Positions 23,576-33,465 of a DNA stretch of 49,011 nucleotides are shown here, piece after piece. The DNA is from an uncultured bacterium. GTDB taxonomy: Bacteria; Bacteroidota; Ignavibacteria; Kapaibacteriales; UBA2268. Location of the stretch: positions 1 to 49,011 of the forward strand of contig CALLXS010000023.1 in NCBI GenBank assembly GCA_937875295.1, read 5' to 3'. Within the stretch, counting starts at the first letter, position 1. Every line of letters begins with the position of its first letter. The position numbers and the translations under genes were made by a program. The notes beneath the pieces were generated by a model that was given only the letters and a program-made list of their open reading frames with translations, was not told the origin of the DNA and made no database searches.

Positions 23576-26323
23576 CTATTTCCCTCTAAATTCAATTCCT
23601 TTTGTTATCCATTCAGGTACTGGTTTATGTTTTAAGTATGTATCGTAAAATTCTTTCATTTTTATTGCATAATCTAACCTATTAAAGTATTTTCTTGGGT
23701 GATGTGGTTCATTTCTATATTCTAACATAATTGCATTTTTCTGAGCTCTTCTTAAAGCTAAAAATAATTCAACACCCTGCGAAAACGGTACAGCATCATC
23801 TTCATTACCAAATTCTAAAAGAATAGGAGTATTAGCTCTATTTGCGTAAAAAACTGGTGAATTACGAATATATGCATCTAAGGAATCGAAGATTGATCCT
23901 CCTATTCTACTTTGTTGCCATTCATATTGGAATTGACGTGCTAATCCTGAACCGAACCTTATTCCGCTATAAGCACTAGTCATATTCCCTACTGCAGCTC
24001 CTGCGACTGCACATTTAAAGAAATCTGTTTGTGTAATAATATAAGCAGCCTGATAACCACTCCATGAATGCCCCCAAAGCCCAATAGCGTTAGTATCAGC
24101 GACACCTAATTCAGCTAATTTCCTACATGCTGGAATTAAGCAATCAATTGAAGATTGTCCCGGACTACCTACTTTGAATTTCACATCTGGGAAAAACAAC
24201 ACATATCCATCGCCAGCATATGTTGGACCCTGTGGTAAGTGATTATTCCACGGCATTGTGAATTTATAGGCATCATTACTCATAATTTCATAAAAGAAAA
24301 TCACAACAGGATAACGTTTGTTTGCATCAAAATTATCAGGTAAAATATAATAACCTTGTAATGTATCTCCTACTGCCGATACATAATCCATAATACGCAT
24401 TTTTCCAAAATTATATTCGCTTAATTGTGGATTAATATCTGTAATTCTTTTATTTAAATTAAAATTCGAATCGGCTAACCATAAATCTGGGAATATATCA
24501 TACGATTCTTTGCTAAATAAATATGTATTAGCATTTTTAGCTTTTGCAATAAATTTCGTAAGGTTATTTTCCATATAAATTTTAGTTGCGCCGATTAAGC
24601 TCAAATCAAGAGTAGCTATTCCTTGATTTTTATTCCAAGTGTCAAATTGCGATAATAGCAATTTTTCATTTTTAGCAAAGCTCTTTTTTGTGTAATCAGT
24701 TTTTATTATTCTATAAGAATTTTTTGTTTTTCTTCCTACAGCATCTGTTATACAAAGTGGTGATTTTGGATTTTTTGTATAAAACATCCAAATATCATAT
24801 TTGTCATAAATTAATACTGCTTCATCATTTTCAACCCAACCACCTATACCATAAGAATAAGGCAAATCCGGTGTATCATCATCTTCATCATAAAATGGAG
24901 TACTAATTTCAGAAGTTAAGTTTATATTTTCGTTTGTGAAATTATTATATAAATACCAATTTTTATTTTTATAATATACTATATAATTTCCTTTTGGCGA
25001 TAAACTTCCCATCTCACTAATTTCTTCTGATACTAACTTTTTATCGCCATTTCTGAGATTTACATTATATAAATCAAATTCTCCCAATTGCCAAGTACTT
25101 CTAAATTGGTATTTATTGTCATCAGCACCTAATGCAAAATTCGGATTATCTGAATAATATACAGTATTTAATGTGTCGTCTGCTAATTGAAAGAAATTCA
25201 TATTTTTTAAATCAAAATATGATGCAAAAGTGTTGTCTTTATTTTTGTTCCACCAAATTTTTTGATAAGGTTTTATTCGAGGGTCTTTTACATTCCATAA
25301 ATCGCTTTGAGTCTGCGTAAGTATGCTATCGACATTGTAAAATGAAGAATCTGTATATTTGATTTTCTCGTATGATTCTGCAGTATCGGAGTAAAGCTTC
25401 ATACCAAAGAATAATCTTTCTCCATCCTCGGTCCATTGCATATCATTTTTGTATGGTATTATTAATCCACTATCTAACTCATTATAAGTTATGATTGTGT
25501 CTAAAATATGTGCTGTAGGATAATATAAGCAAATATCATTAGAATCAGGTTTCCCATCAAATCTTTCATTACCAATTGAAAATGCAAGTATTCTCTTGAC
25601 ATTATTCCAAACAATATTTCCAATCATTTTACTCGCAGTACCAGATACTTTATGAGGTAGTGCAAATTGAGCTTCGAAATCAATTATATATAATCCATTA
25701 TTTTTTAATTCACTATCTGCACGTACATAAGAAAAAAATCTAGAAGTACTATCAAATTCAAAAGCATTTACATCACTAATTTCAATTTCAGATTCATTTG
25801 GCAAATTCCTTAAAACAAGAGTTTTCCCTAATGGTCGAAATTTCTTTTTTGTATCAGGTTTTTCAGAGTTTCCTGCTATTTGATAGGCTAACCAATTACC
25901 ATCATTGCTAAATTTATATGTACCTACTTCTTTTATATTAGTAATGTTACCATTAGCATTATTAACAATTGCTAAACCATTTTTGGGCATATCTTTATCA
26001 GCATTTTCTTTTTCTATTGCTTTTGGAAGTACCGTAAAGAATGTCCATTGTCCACTTTTATTAATTCTTGGGAATGATCCTAATGGAATTTTATATGTCG
26101 TATCTCTTTCTACTGAATAAAGATAGCCTTCATGATCACCTCTATCTGGATAAGTATAATAGGCTACATAATTACCATCTTCGCTAATAATTTGTCCTCT
26201 GATAGCCCTTATGCTCATTGCATCTTCCCAAGTCAAATACTTAGTTCCAGCTGTAGATATTGAAATATTACTTAAGAAAGATATTAGAATAAATAGAATT
26301 AAATATTTTATGTATTGATTCAT
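23576..26323 (-). CDS. exported S9-family (prolyl oligopeptidase-like) serine peptidase
   Basis: A 915-residue secreted peptidase. A signal peptide (about 1-26) leads a long beta-propeller-like region of repeated YKFSNDGNWLAY- and LSPKGNYIVYY-type blades (about 30-640). The C-terminal alpha/beta-hydrolase follows: YPVVIFFYE opens it, the nucleophile is in GLWGHSWSGYQAAY, the acid is in FGNEDDAVPFSQG and the histidine in RNEPHHPRK. This is the S9C-like layout of acylaminoacyl- or dipeptidyl-peptidase relatives common in Bacteroidota. It probably acts in the periplasm or on the surface on peptides, as inferred from family. Standing alone, it ends at its own terminator. Confidence 0.88.
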   Translation of the reverse strand: MNQYIKYLILFILISFLSNISISTAGTKYLTWEDAMSIRAIRGQIISEDGNYVAYYTYPDRGDHEGYLYSVERDTTYKIPLGSFPRINKSGQWTFFTVLPKAIEKENADKDMPKNGLAIVNNANGNITNIKEVGTYKFSNDGNWLAYQIAGNSEKPDTKKKFRPLGKTLVLRNLPNESEIEISDVNAFEFDSTSRFFSYVRADSELKNNGLYIIDFEAQFALPHKVSGTASKMIGNIVWNNVKRILAFSIGNERFDGKPDSNDICLYYPTAHILDTIITYNELDSGLIIPYKNDMQWTEDGERLFFGMKLYSDTAESYEKIKYTDSSFYNVDSILTQTQSDLWNVKDPRIKPYQKIWWNKNKDNTFASYFDLKNMNFFQLADDTLNTVYYSDNPNFALGADDNKYQFRSTWQLGEFDLYNVNLRNGDKKLVSEEISEMGSLSPKGNYIVYYKNKNWYLYNNFTNENINLTSEISTPFYDEDDDTPDLPYSYGIGGWVENDEAVLIYDKYDIWMFYTKNPKSPLCITDAVGRKTKNSYRIIKTDYTKKSFAKNEKLLLSQFDTWNKNQGIATLDLSLIGATKIYMENNLTKFIAKAKNANTYLFSKESYDIFPDLWLADSNFNLNKRITDINPQLSEYNFGKMRIMDYVSAVGDTLQGYYILPDNFDANKRYPVVIFFYEIMSNDAYKFTMPWNNHLPQGPTYAGDGYVLFFPDVKFKVGSPGQSSIDCLIPACRKLAELGVADTNAIGLWGHSWSGYQAAYIITQTDFFKCAVAGAAVGNMTSAYSGIRFGSGLARQFQYEWQQSRIGGSIFDSLDAYIRNSPVFYANRANTPILLEFGNEDDAVPFSQGVELFLALRRAQKNAIMLEYRNEPHHPRKYFNRLDYAIKMKEFYDTYLKHKPVPEWITKGIEFRGK

Positions 26324-26435
26324 AATATGAAATAAGATTTTGTTTGTAATTTATATGTTTTGATGTTATTTAGAATGTAAAAATACTTAAATTTTATGAT
26401 ATTTAAAACTAAAAATATAGTTATATATAATTTAA

Positions 26436-26471
26436 TATAAAAAAAACCCGATGCTGAATAGCAACGGGTTT
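26436..26471 (-). terminator. rho-independent terminator of the barrel/SppA gene
   Basis: AAACCCG (26444-26450) pairs with CGGGTTT (26465-26471), with an extra inner GCT/AGC pairing. On the minus strand it is followed by an eight-T run. It ends the transcript of the gene at 26495-28960. Confidence 0.88.
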
Positions 26472-26494
26472 AACTTTTTTACCATGAAACTTTT

Positions 26495-28960
26495 TTATTT
26501 TACAATTTCTTCTAATTCTTCGTAATCTGAAGGAATTAAATGCAATATTTTTCCATTATTTTTAAGTCTGTAAAGAACTTTATCAAATTCCTCGATAGTG
26601 GCTTTTTCTTTGGTGCTTAAACCTAATAAACTTCGAATGTCGAAAAATGATCCTTCTGGATATTGATATATTAACAAATCTTTGTCATCAAGAGAGATTT
26701 TTGCTTGCTTTACCACTTCTTCTAATGTAGACCAAAGAGTACCAATTTCATCTACCAAATTATTCCTTTTTGCATCTGTTCCTACCCATACTCTACCTTG
26801 TGCTACATTGTGAATAGAATCATAGGAAATGTTTCTACCTTTGCTTACTCTTTCTACGAAATCTTTGTAAAGATCATTAATATTTTCGTCAAATTGTTTC
26901 CTTTCGTCATCATTAAGATTTCTCTTTGGTAATCCAATTCCAATAATTGGTAATGCCCAACTTGCACCTAAATCAGAATATTTCCCGCGTTTTAGTGTGG
27001 TTGTGTTAATCTTCAAATCATCACTCATACCTTTGTCATATATCCACGCAGAAATTACACCAATGGAACCAGTTAGAGTGAATGGTGAGGAGTAAATCTT
27101 ATTCGCATCCATTGATAACCAATATCCCCCAGATGCAGCATAAGAGCCTTGTGATACAATAATTGGTTTTTTGTTTTTATATTTTCTCACTACTTCAGCG
27201 ATATAATCAGATGCCATGGCATCTCCACCCGGAGAATCAACTCTTAAAATTATTCCTTTTATATTATCATTTTCTGCAAGTGATTTAAGCAATTTTGCAT
27301 TTTTGCGAGCATTAATTCCACCCTCCATAGAGCAACTTCCTTGTAAGTAGAAAATTGCAATTGATTTATAATTTGCCCCCCATTTATCATCAAATGGTTC
27401 AATTTCTTTTTTGCTAAATAAGTTCTTTTCTTCTTTAATTTGGCTTGATTCAAAATAAGATAACAAATTATCTCTATCTTCCCAACGCCCAAGAGTATCA
27501 ACTAATTTTTCTTTTAAAGCAGTCTTAGCAGAATAAAAGATCCTCGCATTAACAATTTCATCATATTTATCTCTCGATATATTTCTACCTTTAGTTATAC
27601 CATCTTTCACTACATCATACCATTCATCGATTATTCTTTGCTTTTGTTCTCTATCTCCATCGCTCATTGTATCTTTAGCAAAAGTTTCGTATGCTGATTT
27701 ATATTTAAATAATCTTAATTCTTCATATCCAATTCCTAATTTTTCTAAGAAGTTCTTATAGTAACTCATTGTCATAGAAATTCCGCGAATATCAACACTT
27801 CCCAATGGGTCTAAAACAATTTTATCTGCTACTGAAGCAAAATAATATGCTCCAAATCCAGCTCTTTCTAAATAAATAATAACTTTTTTTCCACTTGCTT
27901 TTAATTCTTCTAATTTCTCTCTTACTTCCCACATTTTTTCCATATCAAAACTCATTTTTCTTGCATCGAGCATTATTCCGACAACATCATCATCTTTTCT
28001 TGTTTCATCTAATTTACTAATTAGCTCAAAAAATGTAACAGAATTATCAAAGAAACTTCCTTTTATATAAGGATAAGAACCATTTAAAGCATATGTAACC
28101 CAACTTTTTCTTTTACATAAATTACTTAGAAAACTCCTGTCTGGTCCACCAAATTTGATATAACTAGTAGTATTTTGTACCTTGCTATCTTTATTCATTC
28201 CTGTTATATTACCTATTCCAAAATATCTTAAACTAAAATCCAGACTTACATTAAAACTTTTATTATCAAAATATCTACCAGTTAACCTAATTCCGTCAAT
28301 AAATTCCCAATTTACGCCCGCACTCCAATTTCCATCTTGTATTTTCTTGTTGTGGTCCATTACATAATCAGCAAAAAATGTAACAAGATAATTCGGAATT
28401 GGTCTAATTGCAACATCGACAACTGTTTCTCCATCATTATTATCTAAAGCATAATTCTGAAAAAGTGTGAAAGAGAAAATATTACTTGGGCGAAGCATCA
28501 TTCCCCAACCTAAAGTATTACTCCTTCTGAAATATCCTTTATCTCCTCCAGTAAAACCATAATTTATTCCTAATGCAAAACTTTTATCACCAAAGCCTAA
28601 AGAATAGCGATAATCAATTACACTATGACTATCTTGAATACTCCTTACCATACCAAATCCACTATATTCGCTTTGTGAAAATAATCCCCAATTTGAGAAA
28701 TTCATATTTTTAAATCCGGGATTAGTGAAGGCGAACATTATTTCTGAAAATGTATTATTATATGACAATAATGCTGGATTATCAAATCCATATAAACCAG
28801 TTCTAAAAGCACCGGGCGAAGTATGCTGATACCTACTTAATTCTCTATAAGATAAAAAACTCTTTTGCTCTTGTGATAATAATATATCACTTAAAAATAT
28901 GCTCTGAAGGCATATAATGGAAACGAAAGTTATCAATAATTTTTTTATTATTATTTTCAT
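26495..28960 (-). CDS. sppA: signal peptide peptidase SppA fused to an N-terminal outer-membrane barrel-like domain
   Basis: An 821-residue exported protein. A signal peptide (about 1-30) leads some 250 residues of alternating beta strands (SLGFGDKSFALGINYGFTGG, LGWGMMLRP and similar), like a small outer-membrane barrel. Two S49 domains follow. The first (about 290-510) carries the general-base lysine in FKYKSAYETF and the LASFANK-like YYFASVADKIVLDP. The second (about 530-770) carries the VDSPGGDAMASD strand and the nucleophile serine in SYAASGGYWLS. Together they match the 67K double-domain SppA of E. coli, which is anchored to the inner membrane and lacks the barrel. The barrel suggests an outer-membrane or surface location, an inference. 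Confidence 0.83.
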   Translation of the reverse strand: MKIIIKKLLITFVSIICLQSIFLSDILLSQEQKSFLSYRELSRYQHTSPGAFRTGLYGFDNPALLSYNNTFSEIMFAFTNPGFKNMNFSNWGLFSQSEYSGFGMVRSIQDSHSVIDYRYSLGFGDKSFALGINYGFTGGDKGYFRRSNTLGWGMMLRPSNIFSFTLFQNYALDNNDGETVVDVAIRPIPNYLVTFFADYVMDHNKKIQDGNWSAGVNWEFIDGIRLTGRYFDNKSFNVSLDFSLRYFGIGNITGMNKDSKVQNTTSYIKFGGPDRSFLSNLCKRKSWVTYALNGSYPYIKGSFFDNSVTFFELISKLDETRKDDDVVGIMLDARKMSFDMEKMWEVREKLEELKASGKKVIIYLERAGFGAYYFASVADKIVLDPLGSVDIRGISMTMSYYKNFLEKLGIGYEELRLFKYKSAYETFAKDTMSDGDREQKQRIIDEWYDVVKDGITKGRNISRDKYDEIVNARIFYSAKTALKEKLVDTLGRWEDRDNLLSYFESSQIKEEKNLFSKKEIEPFDDKWGANYKSIAIFYLQGSCSMEGGINARKNAKLLKSLAENDNIKGIILRVDSPGGDAMASDYIAEVVRKYKNKKPIIVSQGSYAASGGYWLSMDANKIYSSPFTLTGSIGVISAWIYDKGMSDDLKINTTTLKRGKYSDLGASWALPIIGIGLPKRNLNDDERKQFDENINDLYKDFVERVSKGRNISYDSIHNVAQGRVWVGTDAKRNNLVDEIGTLWSTLEEVVKQAKISLDDKDLLIYQYPEGSFFDIRSLLGLSTKEKATIEEFDKVLYRLKNNGKILHLIPSDYEELEEIVK

Positions 28961-29180
28961 ATTACTTTAATTTAATAAATTAAACATAAAATCGACAATC
29001 TATTGGGAATATAAATATATGAATATTTTTTTAAATTAATCCAATATATAAATTACAATTACATAAAATCTACTATAAATTTCGTATTTTAGTATCTCAA
29101 AAATTATTACATTTTGCAAATAATATCAATAAGTAAACTCCAAAATGTTAACAGTTTGATTTATTTAAAATATTAAATCG

Positions 29181-30836
29181 ATGAAAAAAGAAATAATTAT
29201 AAATTCTGCAATGAATGAGCTTAGAATAGCTATTACTGAAAATGGTAAATTAGCTGAATTGTTCATTGAATCTGCCGAAAACGAAAGATCAGTTGGAAAT
29301 ATCTATTTAGGAAAAGTAAATAATGTAAATCAAGGAATAAATGCTGCATTTATTAATATTGGAACTCATCAAGATGCTTTTTTGCATTTCTCAGACGTAG
29401 ATGAGACACTAGAAAGTCTTTATACTGACGATGATGACGAATTAGAAACTGATGACGATGACGAAATATCTGGAATTCAAAATACTGAACCTCTTCAACT
29501 TAATGATAAAGAACAAAAAGATACAGCTCTCTTAAAAGTCAACCCAAATAAAGATGTAAAAAATCAGAAAACACCTGTATTTAAAACTAAAAGAGCCGGA
29601 AATATTGGTATAAATCTCGAACCAAATCAAAATATAATAGTCCAGATAGTTCGCGAAGCATATTCCACAAAAGGAGTAAGAGTAAGTACTAAAATAGGTA
29701 TCCCCGGTAGATATGTAGTACTTTTACCTCTCGATAATGTGATTGGAATTTCAAAAAAAATCAATTTAAAAGCCGAGCGAAAAAGACTAAGAACTTTAGC
29801 TCGTACTTATTTACCAAAAGGGGTAGGTTGTATTATCCGTACAGCATCTGCAGGTAAGACTGAGGAAGAATTAATAAATGATTATAAAAATCTTATTAAT
29901 AAATGGGAAGAGATTGAAAAAAAAGTAAAAAAAATGAAAAAACCCGGATTAATTCATCAAGATGAGGAATTAGCTAATACGGTAATTAGAGATTTATTTA
30001 CTCAAGATGTCGAAAGAATTGCTGTAGATTCTAAAAAAATATATAAAGAAATCACTGGATATTTAAGAGAATCTGCACCAAAAATAATTGAAAAAGTTGA
30101 ATTTTATAATGGCAATGCTCATATTTTTGAATATTTTGGAATAGAAAATGAAATAGCTCAAACTTACAAACGAAAAGTCTTACTAAATTCCGGTGGTTCA
30201 ATTGTTATTGATCAAACAGAAGCTATGTTTATAATTGATATAAATTCCGGTCGCTCTATAAGCGAGCAACAAGAAGAAAATTCAATGAAAACTAACCTCG
30301 AAGCTCTTAAAGAAATAGCCAGACAAATACGATTGCGAGATATGAGCGGAATGATTTTAATTGATTTTATAGACTTAAAAAACGAAGCAAATCGAAAGAA
30401 ATTACTAAACGAAATGAGAGAAGAATTAAAAAGAGATAGAGCTAAAACCGTTGTCTATCCGCTTACTCAGCTTTGTATCATGCAAATTACTCGCCAGAGA
30501 ATTAATCAATATATAACTGAAAAGATCACTGAAACTTGCCCCACTTGCGATGGAAGAGGTCGAATTGCATCTAAAGCTGTAATTGTAAATTCAATGGAAA
30601 GATGGCTCAGAAGCTTTAGAGCGACATCTAATGAATTCAAACTTCAGCTAATAGTACATCCATCGATAGCTTCATACTTAACCGAAGGTTCATTATCTAA
30701 AATTTCTAGATTGATGATAAAATACTTCGTAAAAATCAAATTAACACAAAATGATTTAATTCCTATAGATGAATTTAAATTTATTTCTGATAGGACTGAA
30801 AAAGATATTACCAAAAATTACTTATATAAAATTTAA
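29181..30836 (+). CDS. rng: RNase E/G family ribonuclease
   Basis: A 551-residue endoribonuclease for rRNA maturation and mRNA turnover. The S1 domain starts NIYLGKVNNVNQGINAAF (about residue 40) and is interrupted after HFSD by about 70 low-complexity, very acidic residues (runs of Asp/Glu, 72-145) before VQIVREAYSTKGVRVST. The catalytic part has the metal aspartates in FIIDINSGR and ILIDFIDLK, the zinc-link motif CPTCDGRG, and a C-terminal small domain ending normally. It lacks the long RNase E tail, so it is RNase G-like. It is 24 bases upstream of dxr and opens a four-gene run. Confidence 0.93.
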   Translation: MKKEIIINSAMNELRIAITENGKLAELFIESAENERSVGNIYLGKVNNVNQGINAAFINIGTHQDAFLHFSDVDETLESLYTDDDDELETDDDDEISGIQNTEPLQLNDKEQKDTALLKVNPNKDVKNQKTPVFKTKRAGNIGINLEPNQNIIVQIVREAYSTKGVRVSTKIGIPGRYVVLLPLDNVIGISKKINLKAERKRLRTLARTYLPKGVGCIIRTASAGKTEEELINDYKNLINKWEEIEKKVKKMKKPGLIHQDEELANTVIRDLFTQDVERIAVDSKKIYKEITGYLRESAPKIIEKVEFYNGNAHIFEYFGIENEIAQTYKRKVLLNSGGSIVIDQTEAMFIIDINSGRSISEQQEENSMKTNLEALKEIARQIRLRDMSGMILIDFIDLKNEANRKKLLNEMREELKRDRAKTVVYPLTQLCIMQITRQRINQYITEKITETCPTCDGRGRIASKAVIVNSMERWLRSFRATSNEFKLQLIVHPSIASYLTEGSLSKISRLMIKYFVKIKLTQNDLIPIDEFKFISDRTEKDITKNYLYKI

Positions 30837-30860
30837 TTATTGTACTTGCTCTCATTCTAA

Positions 30861-32030
30861 ATGGAAATAAAATATAAAAAAATAAGCATACTAGGTTCAA
30901 CTGGATCTATTGGAACTCAAGCTCTCGAAGTTCTAAATGAAATAGCTCACGATACAAAAATACATTATTTAAGCGCCCATAAAAATATTTCTACTTTAGA
31001 AAAGCAAGCAATTCAATTTCAACCTGAAGGAATTGTAATTACAGACAAAGATTCCTTTGATAAATTTAGGGATAATACTAAATTTAAAGGTAATATTCTA
31101 TTTGGTACCGAAGCCTTAAACAATGTTGCTTCTGATAGTTCTAATGATCTCTTGATTTCAGCAATAGTTGGGTTTGCTGGTGTAATGCCAGCATATAATG
31201 CAATTCAAAATAACATTAATTTAGCTTTGGCAAATAAAGAAGCTCTAGTATCTGCTGGAGAAATCATTAGCAGAACTGCCAAATTAAATAAAAAAGAAAT
31301 TATACCGATTGATAGCGAACATAGTGCTATTTTTCAATGTTTAGCTGGAGAAAGTAAAGAAAATATTGAAAAAATAATTTTAACAGCCTCTGGCGGTCCA
31401 TTTAGAAAGCTGAAAAAAGAAGAATTTAAAGATATAACTTTATCGCAAGCATTAGCACATCCAAATTGGTCAATGGGTAAGAAAATTACTATTGATTCTG
31501 CTACTATGATGAATAAAGGTTTTGAAGTAATTGAAGCTCTATGGCTCTTTGATTTAAATCCTGATCAGATTGAAGTATTAATTCACCCTCAAAGTATTGT
31601 ACATTCAATGGTACAATTCAAAGATACTTCTATTAAAGCTCAATTAGGCAGTCCTGATATGAAATTACCTATTGCTTATGCTCTTACTGCACCCGATAGG
31701 AAATTTTTAAATATCGATAGAATAGATTTGGCAAAAATTGGAAAGTTGACCTTTGAAACACCTGATTTAGAAAAATTTAAATGTCTATCTCTTGCATTTC
31801 AATCATTAAAGAAAAAAGGCAATTCTAATGCAATTTTAAATACTGCAAATGATATAGCAGTTAGCTTATTTTTAGAGAATAAAATTCATTTCACTCATAT
31901 TCCTTTGATCATCGAAAACGCTCTAAATCAAATTAATTTCATTGCTCAACCGTCAATAGAGGATATTATTAGTACAATTGAAGAAACTAAAAAATATACT
32001 TTAAAAAACTATAAAGCAATAATTAATTAA
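30861..32030 (+). CDS. dxr: 1-deoxy-D-xylulose-5-phosphate reductoisomerase
   Basis: A 389-residue NADPH-dependent enzyme forming MEP from DXP, the second step of the non-mevalonate isoprenoid route. The NADPH motif GSTGSIGTQALEV is at residue 10. NKEALVSAGE, PIDSEHSAIFQCL (metal-binding Asp and Glu), TASGGPF, HPNWSMGKKITIDSATMMNKG and LIHPQSIVHSMVQF complete the active site. The length is normal. It follows rng by 24 bases and precedes rseP by 52. Confidence 0.96.
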   Translation: MEIKYKKISILGSTGSIGTQALEVLNEIAHDTKIHYLSAHKNISTLEKQAIQFQPEGIVITDKDSFDKFRDNTKFKGNILFGTEALNNVASDSSNDLLISAIVGFAGVMPAYNAIQNNINLALANKEALVSAGEIISRTAKLNKKEIIPIDSEHSAIFQCLAGESKENIEKIILTASGGPFRKLKKEEFKDITLSQALAHPNWSMGKKITIDSATMMNKGFEVIEALWLFDLNPDQIEVLIHPQSIVHSMVQFKDTSIKAQLGSPDMKLPIAYALTAPDRKFLNIDRIDLAKIGKLTFETPDLEKFKCLSLAFQSLKKKGNSNAILNTANDIAVSLFLENKIHFTHIPLIIENALNQINFIAQPSIEDIISTIEETKKYTLKNYKAIIN

Positions 32031-32082
32031 AAAAATCAATTAATTATTATTATATTATTTACGAAACATAGGAAAAATATAA

Positions 32083-33462
32083 ATGGCCTTTTTATCATCG
32101 TTATTTTATTTCATTATTGTAATTGGAATATTAGTTTTTATACACGAATTTGGACATTTCATTGCTGCAAGAATCTGTAAAATGAGAGTAGATATTTTTT
32201 CATTAGGGATGGGTAGCAGATTATTTGGTTGGAATAAAAAAACTAAATTCACTTGGGGAAAATTACCTGAAGATTTCGATGGTGAAGGCAATTGCGATTA
32301 TAGAGTATGCTTGCTACCAATTGGCGGATATGTCAAAATCAATGGAATGATTGATGAATCAATGGATTCTAGTTTTATACAAAATGAACCGAAACCATAC
32401 GAATTTAGAAGTAAAAATGCTTTCCAAAAAGCTTTTACTATAAGCGCCGGAGTAATAATGAATGTCATTTTAGCATTGGTTGTATTTACTCTATATGCTT
32501 ACTTACAAGGTTCTTATCATAATCCAACTACAACAATTGGCTCAGTAAAACAAAATTCATTAGCCTCTAAAATCGGATTTTTAGAAAATGATAAAATTCT
32601 AAAAATAAATGATAATAACGTCTATACTTGGCAAGAAACAATCGAAAATTTGGCTATTAAAGATTTCGGAAAATCAAGAAATATTCAAATTAATAGAAAT
32701 GGTCAAATTCTAAATTTACAAGCTGATGGCGATGCAATTGTGAAGTCAATTAGTTCTCCAGAAGGACTTGGCTTCTCCCCAAATAATGCTTTCGTAATTA
32801 TTACTGCTGTAGAAACTCTTAAACCCGCAGGCAAAGCAGGAATAAAAGAAGGAGACACCGTGCTGCAAATTAATTCTGCAGTAATGAACGGAGTAAGTAA
32901 GTTTCAACAAATTATCAAAGCAAACAAATCACAACAACTACAACTCACATTAAAAAGGAAAGCTGACACTTTAAAATACGACATTATTCCTGATGCAAAT
33001 GGAATGATTGGAGTAGGAATAGCTGAAGGTTATTATGGAAATTTAGTACATAAAACTTATACCTTAGGAGAATCTATAGTTATTGGATATGATGAATGTG
33101 TAAATTCAGTTAAAATGTTCTTTAACACTTTCGGTCAAATTTTCAAAGGTAATATTAGTATGAAGCAATCCTTAGGGGGACCTATAATGATTGCTCAATT
33201 CGCTTCGCAACAAGCAAATATGGGATTGCTAAATTTCCTACATTTCTTAGGTCTGCTTTCTATTTCATTAGCAATAATCAATATTTTGCCAATTCCTGCT
33301 TTAGATGGCGGTCATTTATTATTTATCATTATCGAGGCTATAATTAGGCGTGAAGTTCCGATTAAAGTAAAAATAATATTTCAGCAGTTTGGATTATGGT
33401 TGATAATTTTACTTACAATCTTTGTATTTTATAATGATATTGCGAGATTATTTGGATTTTAA
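32083..33462 (+). CDS. rseP: RseP-type site-2 intramembrane zinc metalloprotease
   Basis: A 459-residue inner-membrane protease that cleaves membrane-embedded anti-sigma factors or signal peptide remnants. The zinc motif HEFGH lies in the first helix (about residue 22). The GGYVKINGM strand follows, then two PDZ domains in the periplasmic loop (about 135-225 and 235-300), and the C-terminal helices with LGGPIMIAQ and the second metal motif NILPIPALDGG. The order helix, PDZ, PDZ, helices is that of E. coli RseP. No anti-sigma factor gene is nearby. It ends 3 bases before surE. Confidence 0.95.
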   Translation: MAFLSSLFYFIIVIGILVFIHEFGHFIAARICKMRVDIFSLGMGSRLFGWNKKTKFTWGKLPEDFDGEGNCDYRVCLLPIGGYVKINGMIDESMDSSFIQNEPKPYEFRSKNAFQKAFTISAGVIMNVILALVVFTLYAYLQGSYHNPTTTIGSVKQNSLASKIGFLENDKILKINDNNVYTWQETIENLAIKDFGKSRNIQINRNGQILNLQADGDAIVKSISSPEGLGFSPNNAFVIITAVETLKPAGKAGIKEGDTVLQINSAVMNGVSKFQQIIKANKSQQLQLTLKRKADTLKYDIIPDANGMIGVGIAEGYYGNLVHKTYTLGESIVIGYDECVNSVKMFFNTFGQIFKGNISMKQSLGGPIMIAQFASQQANMGLLNFLHFLGLLSISLAIINILPIPALDGGHLLFIIIEAIIRREVPIKVKIIFQQFGLWLIILLTIFVFYNDIARLFGF

Positions 33463-33465
33463 ATT

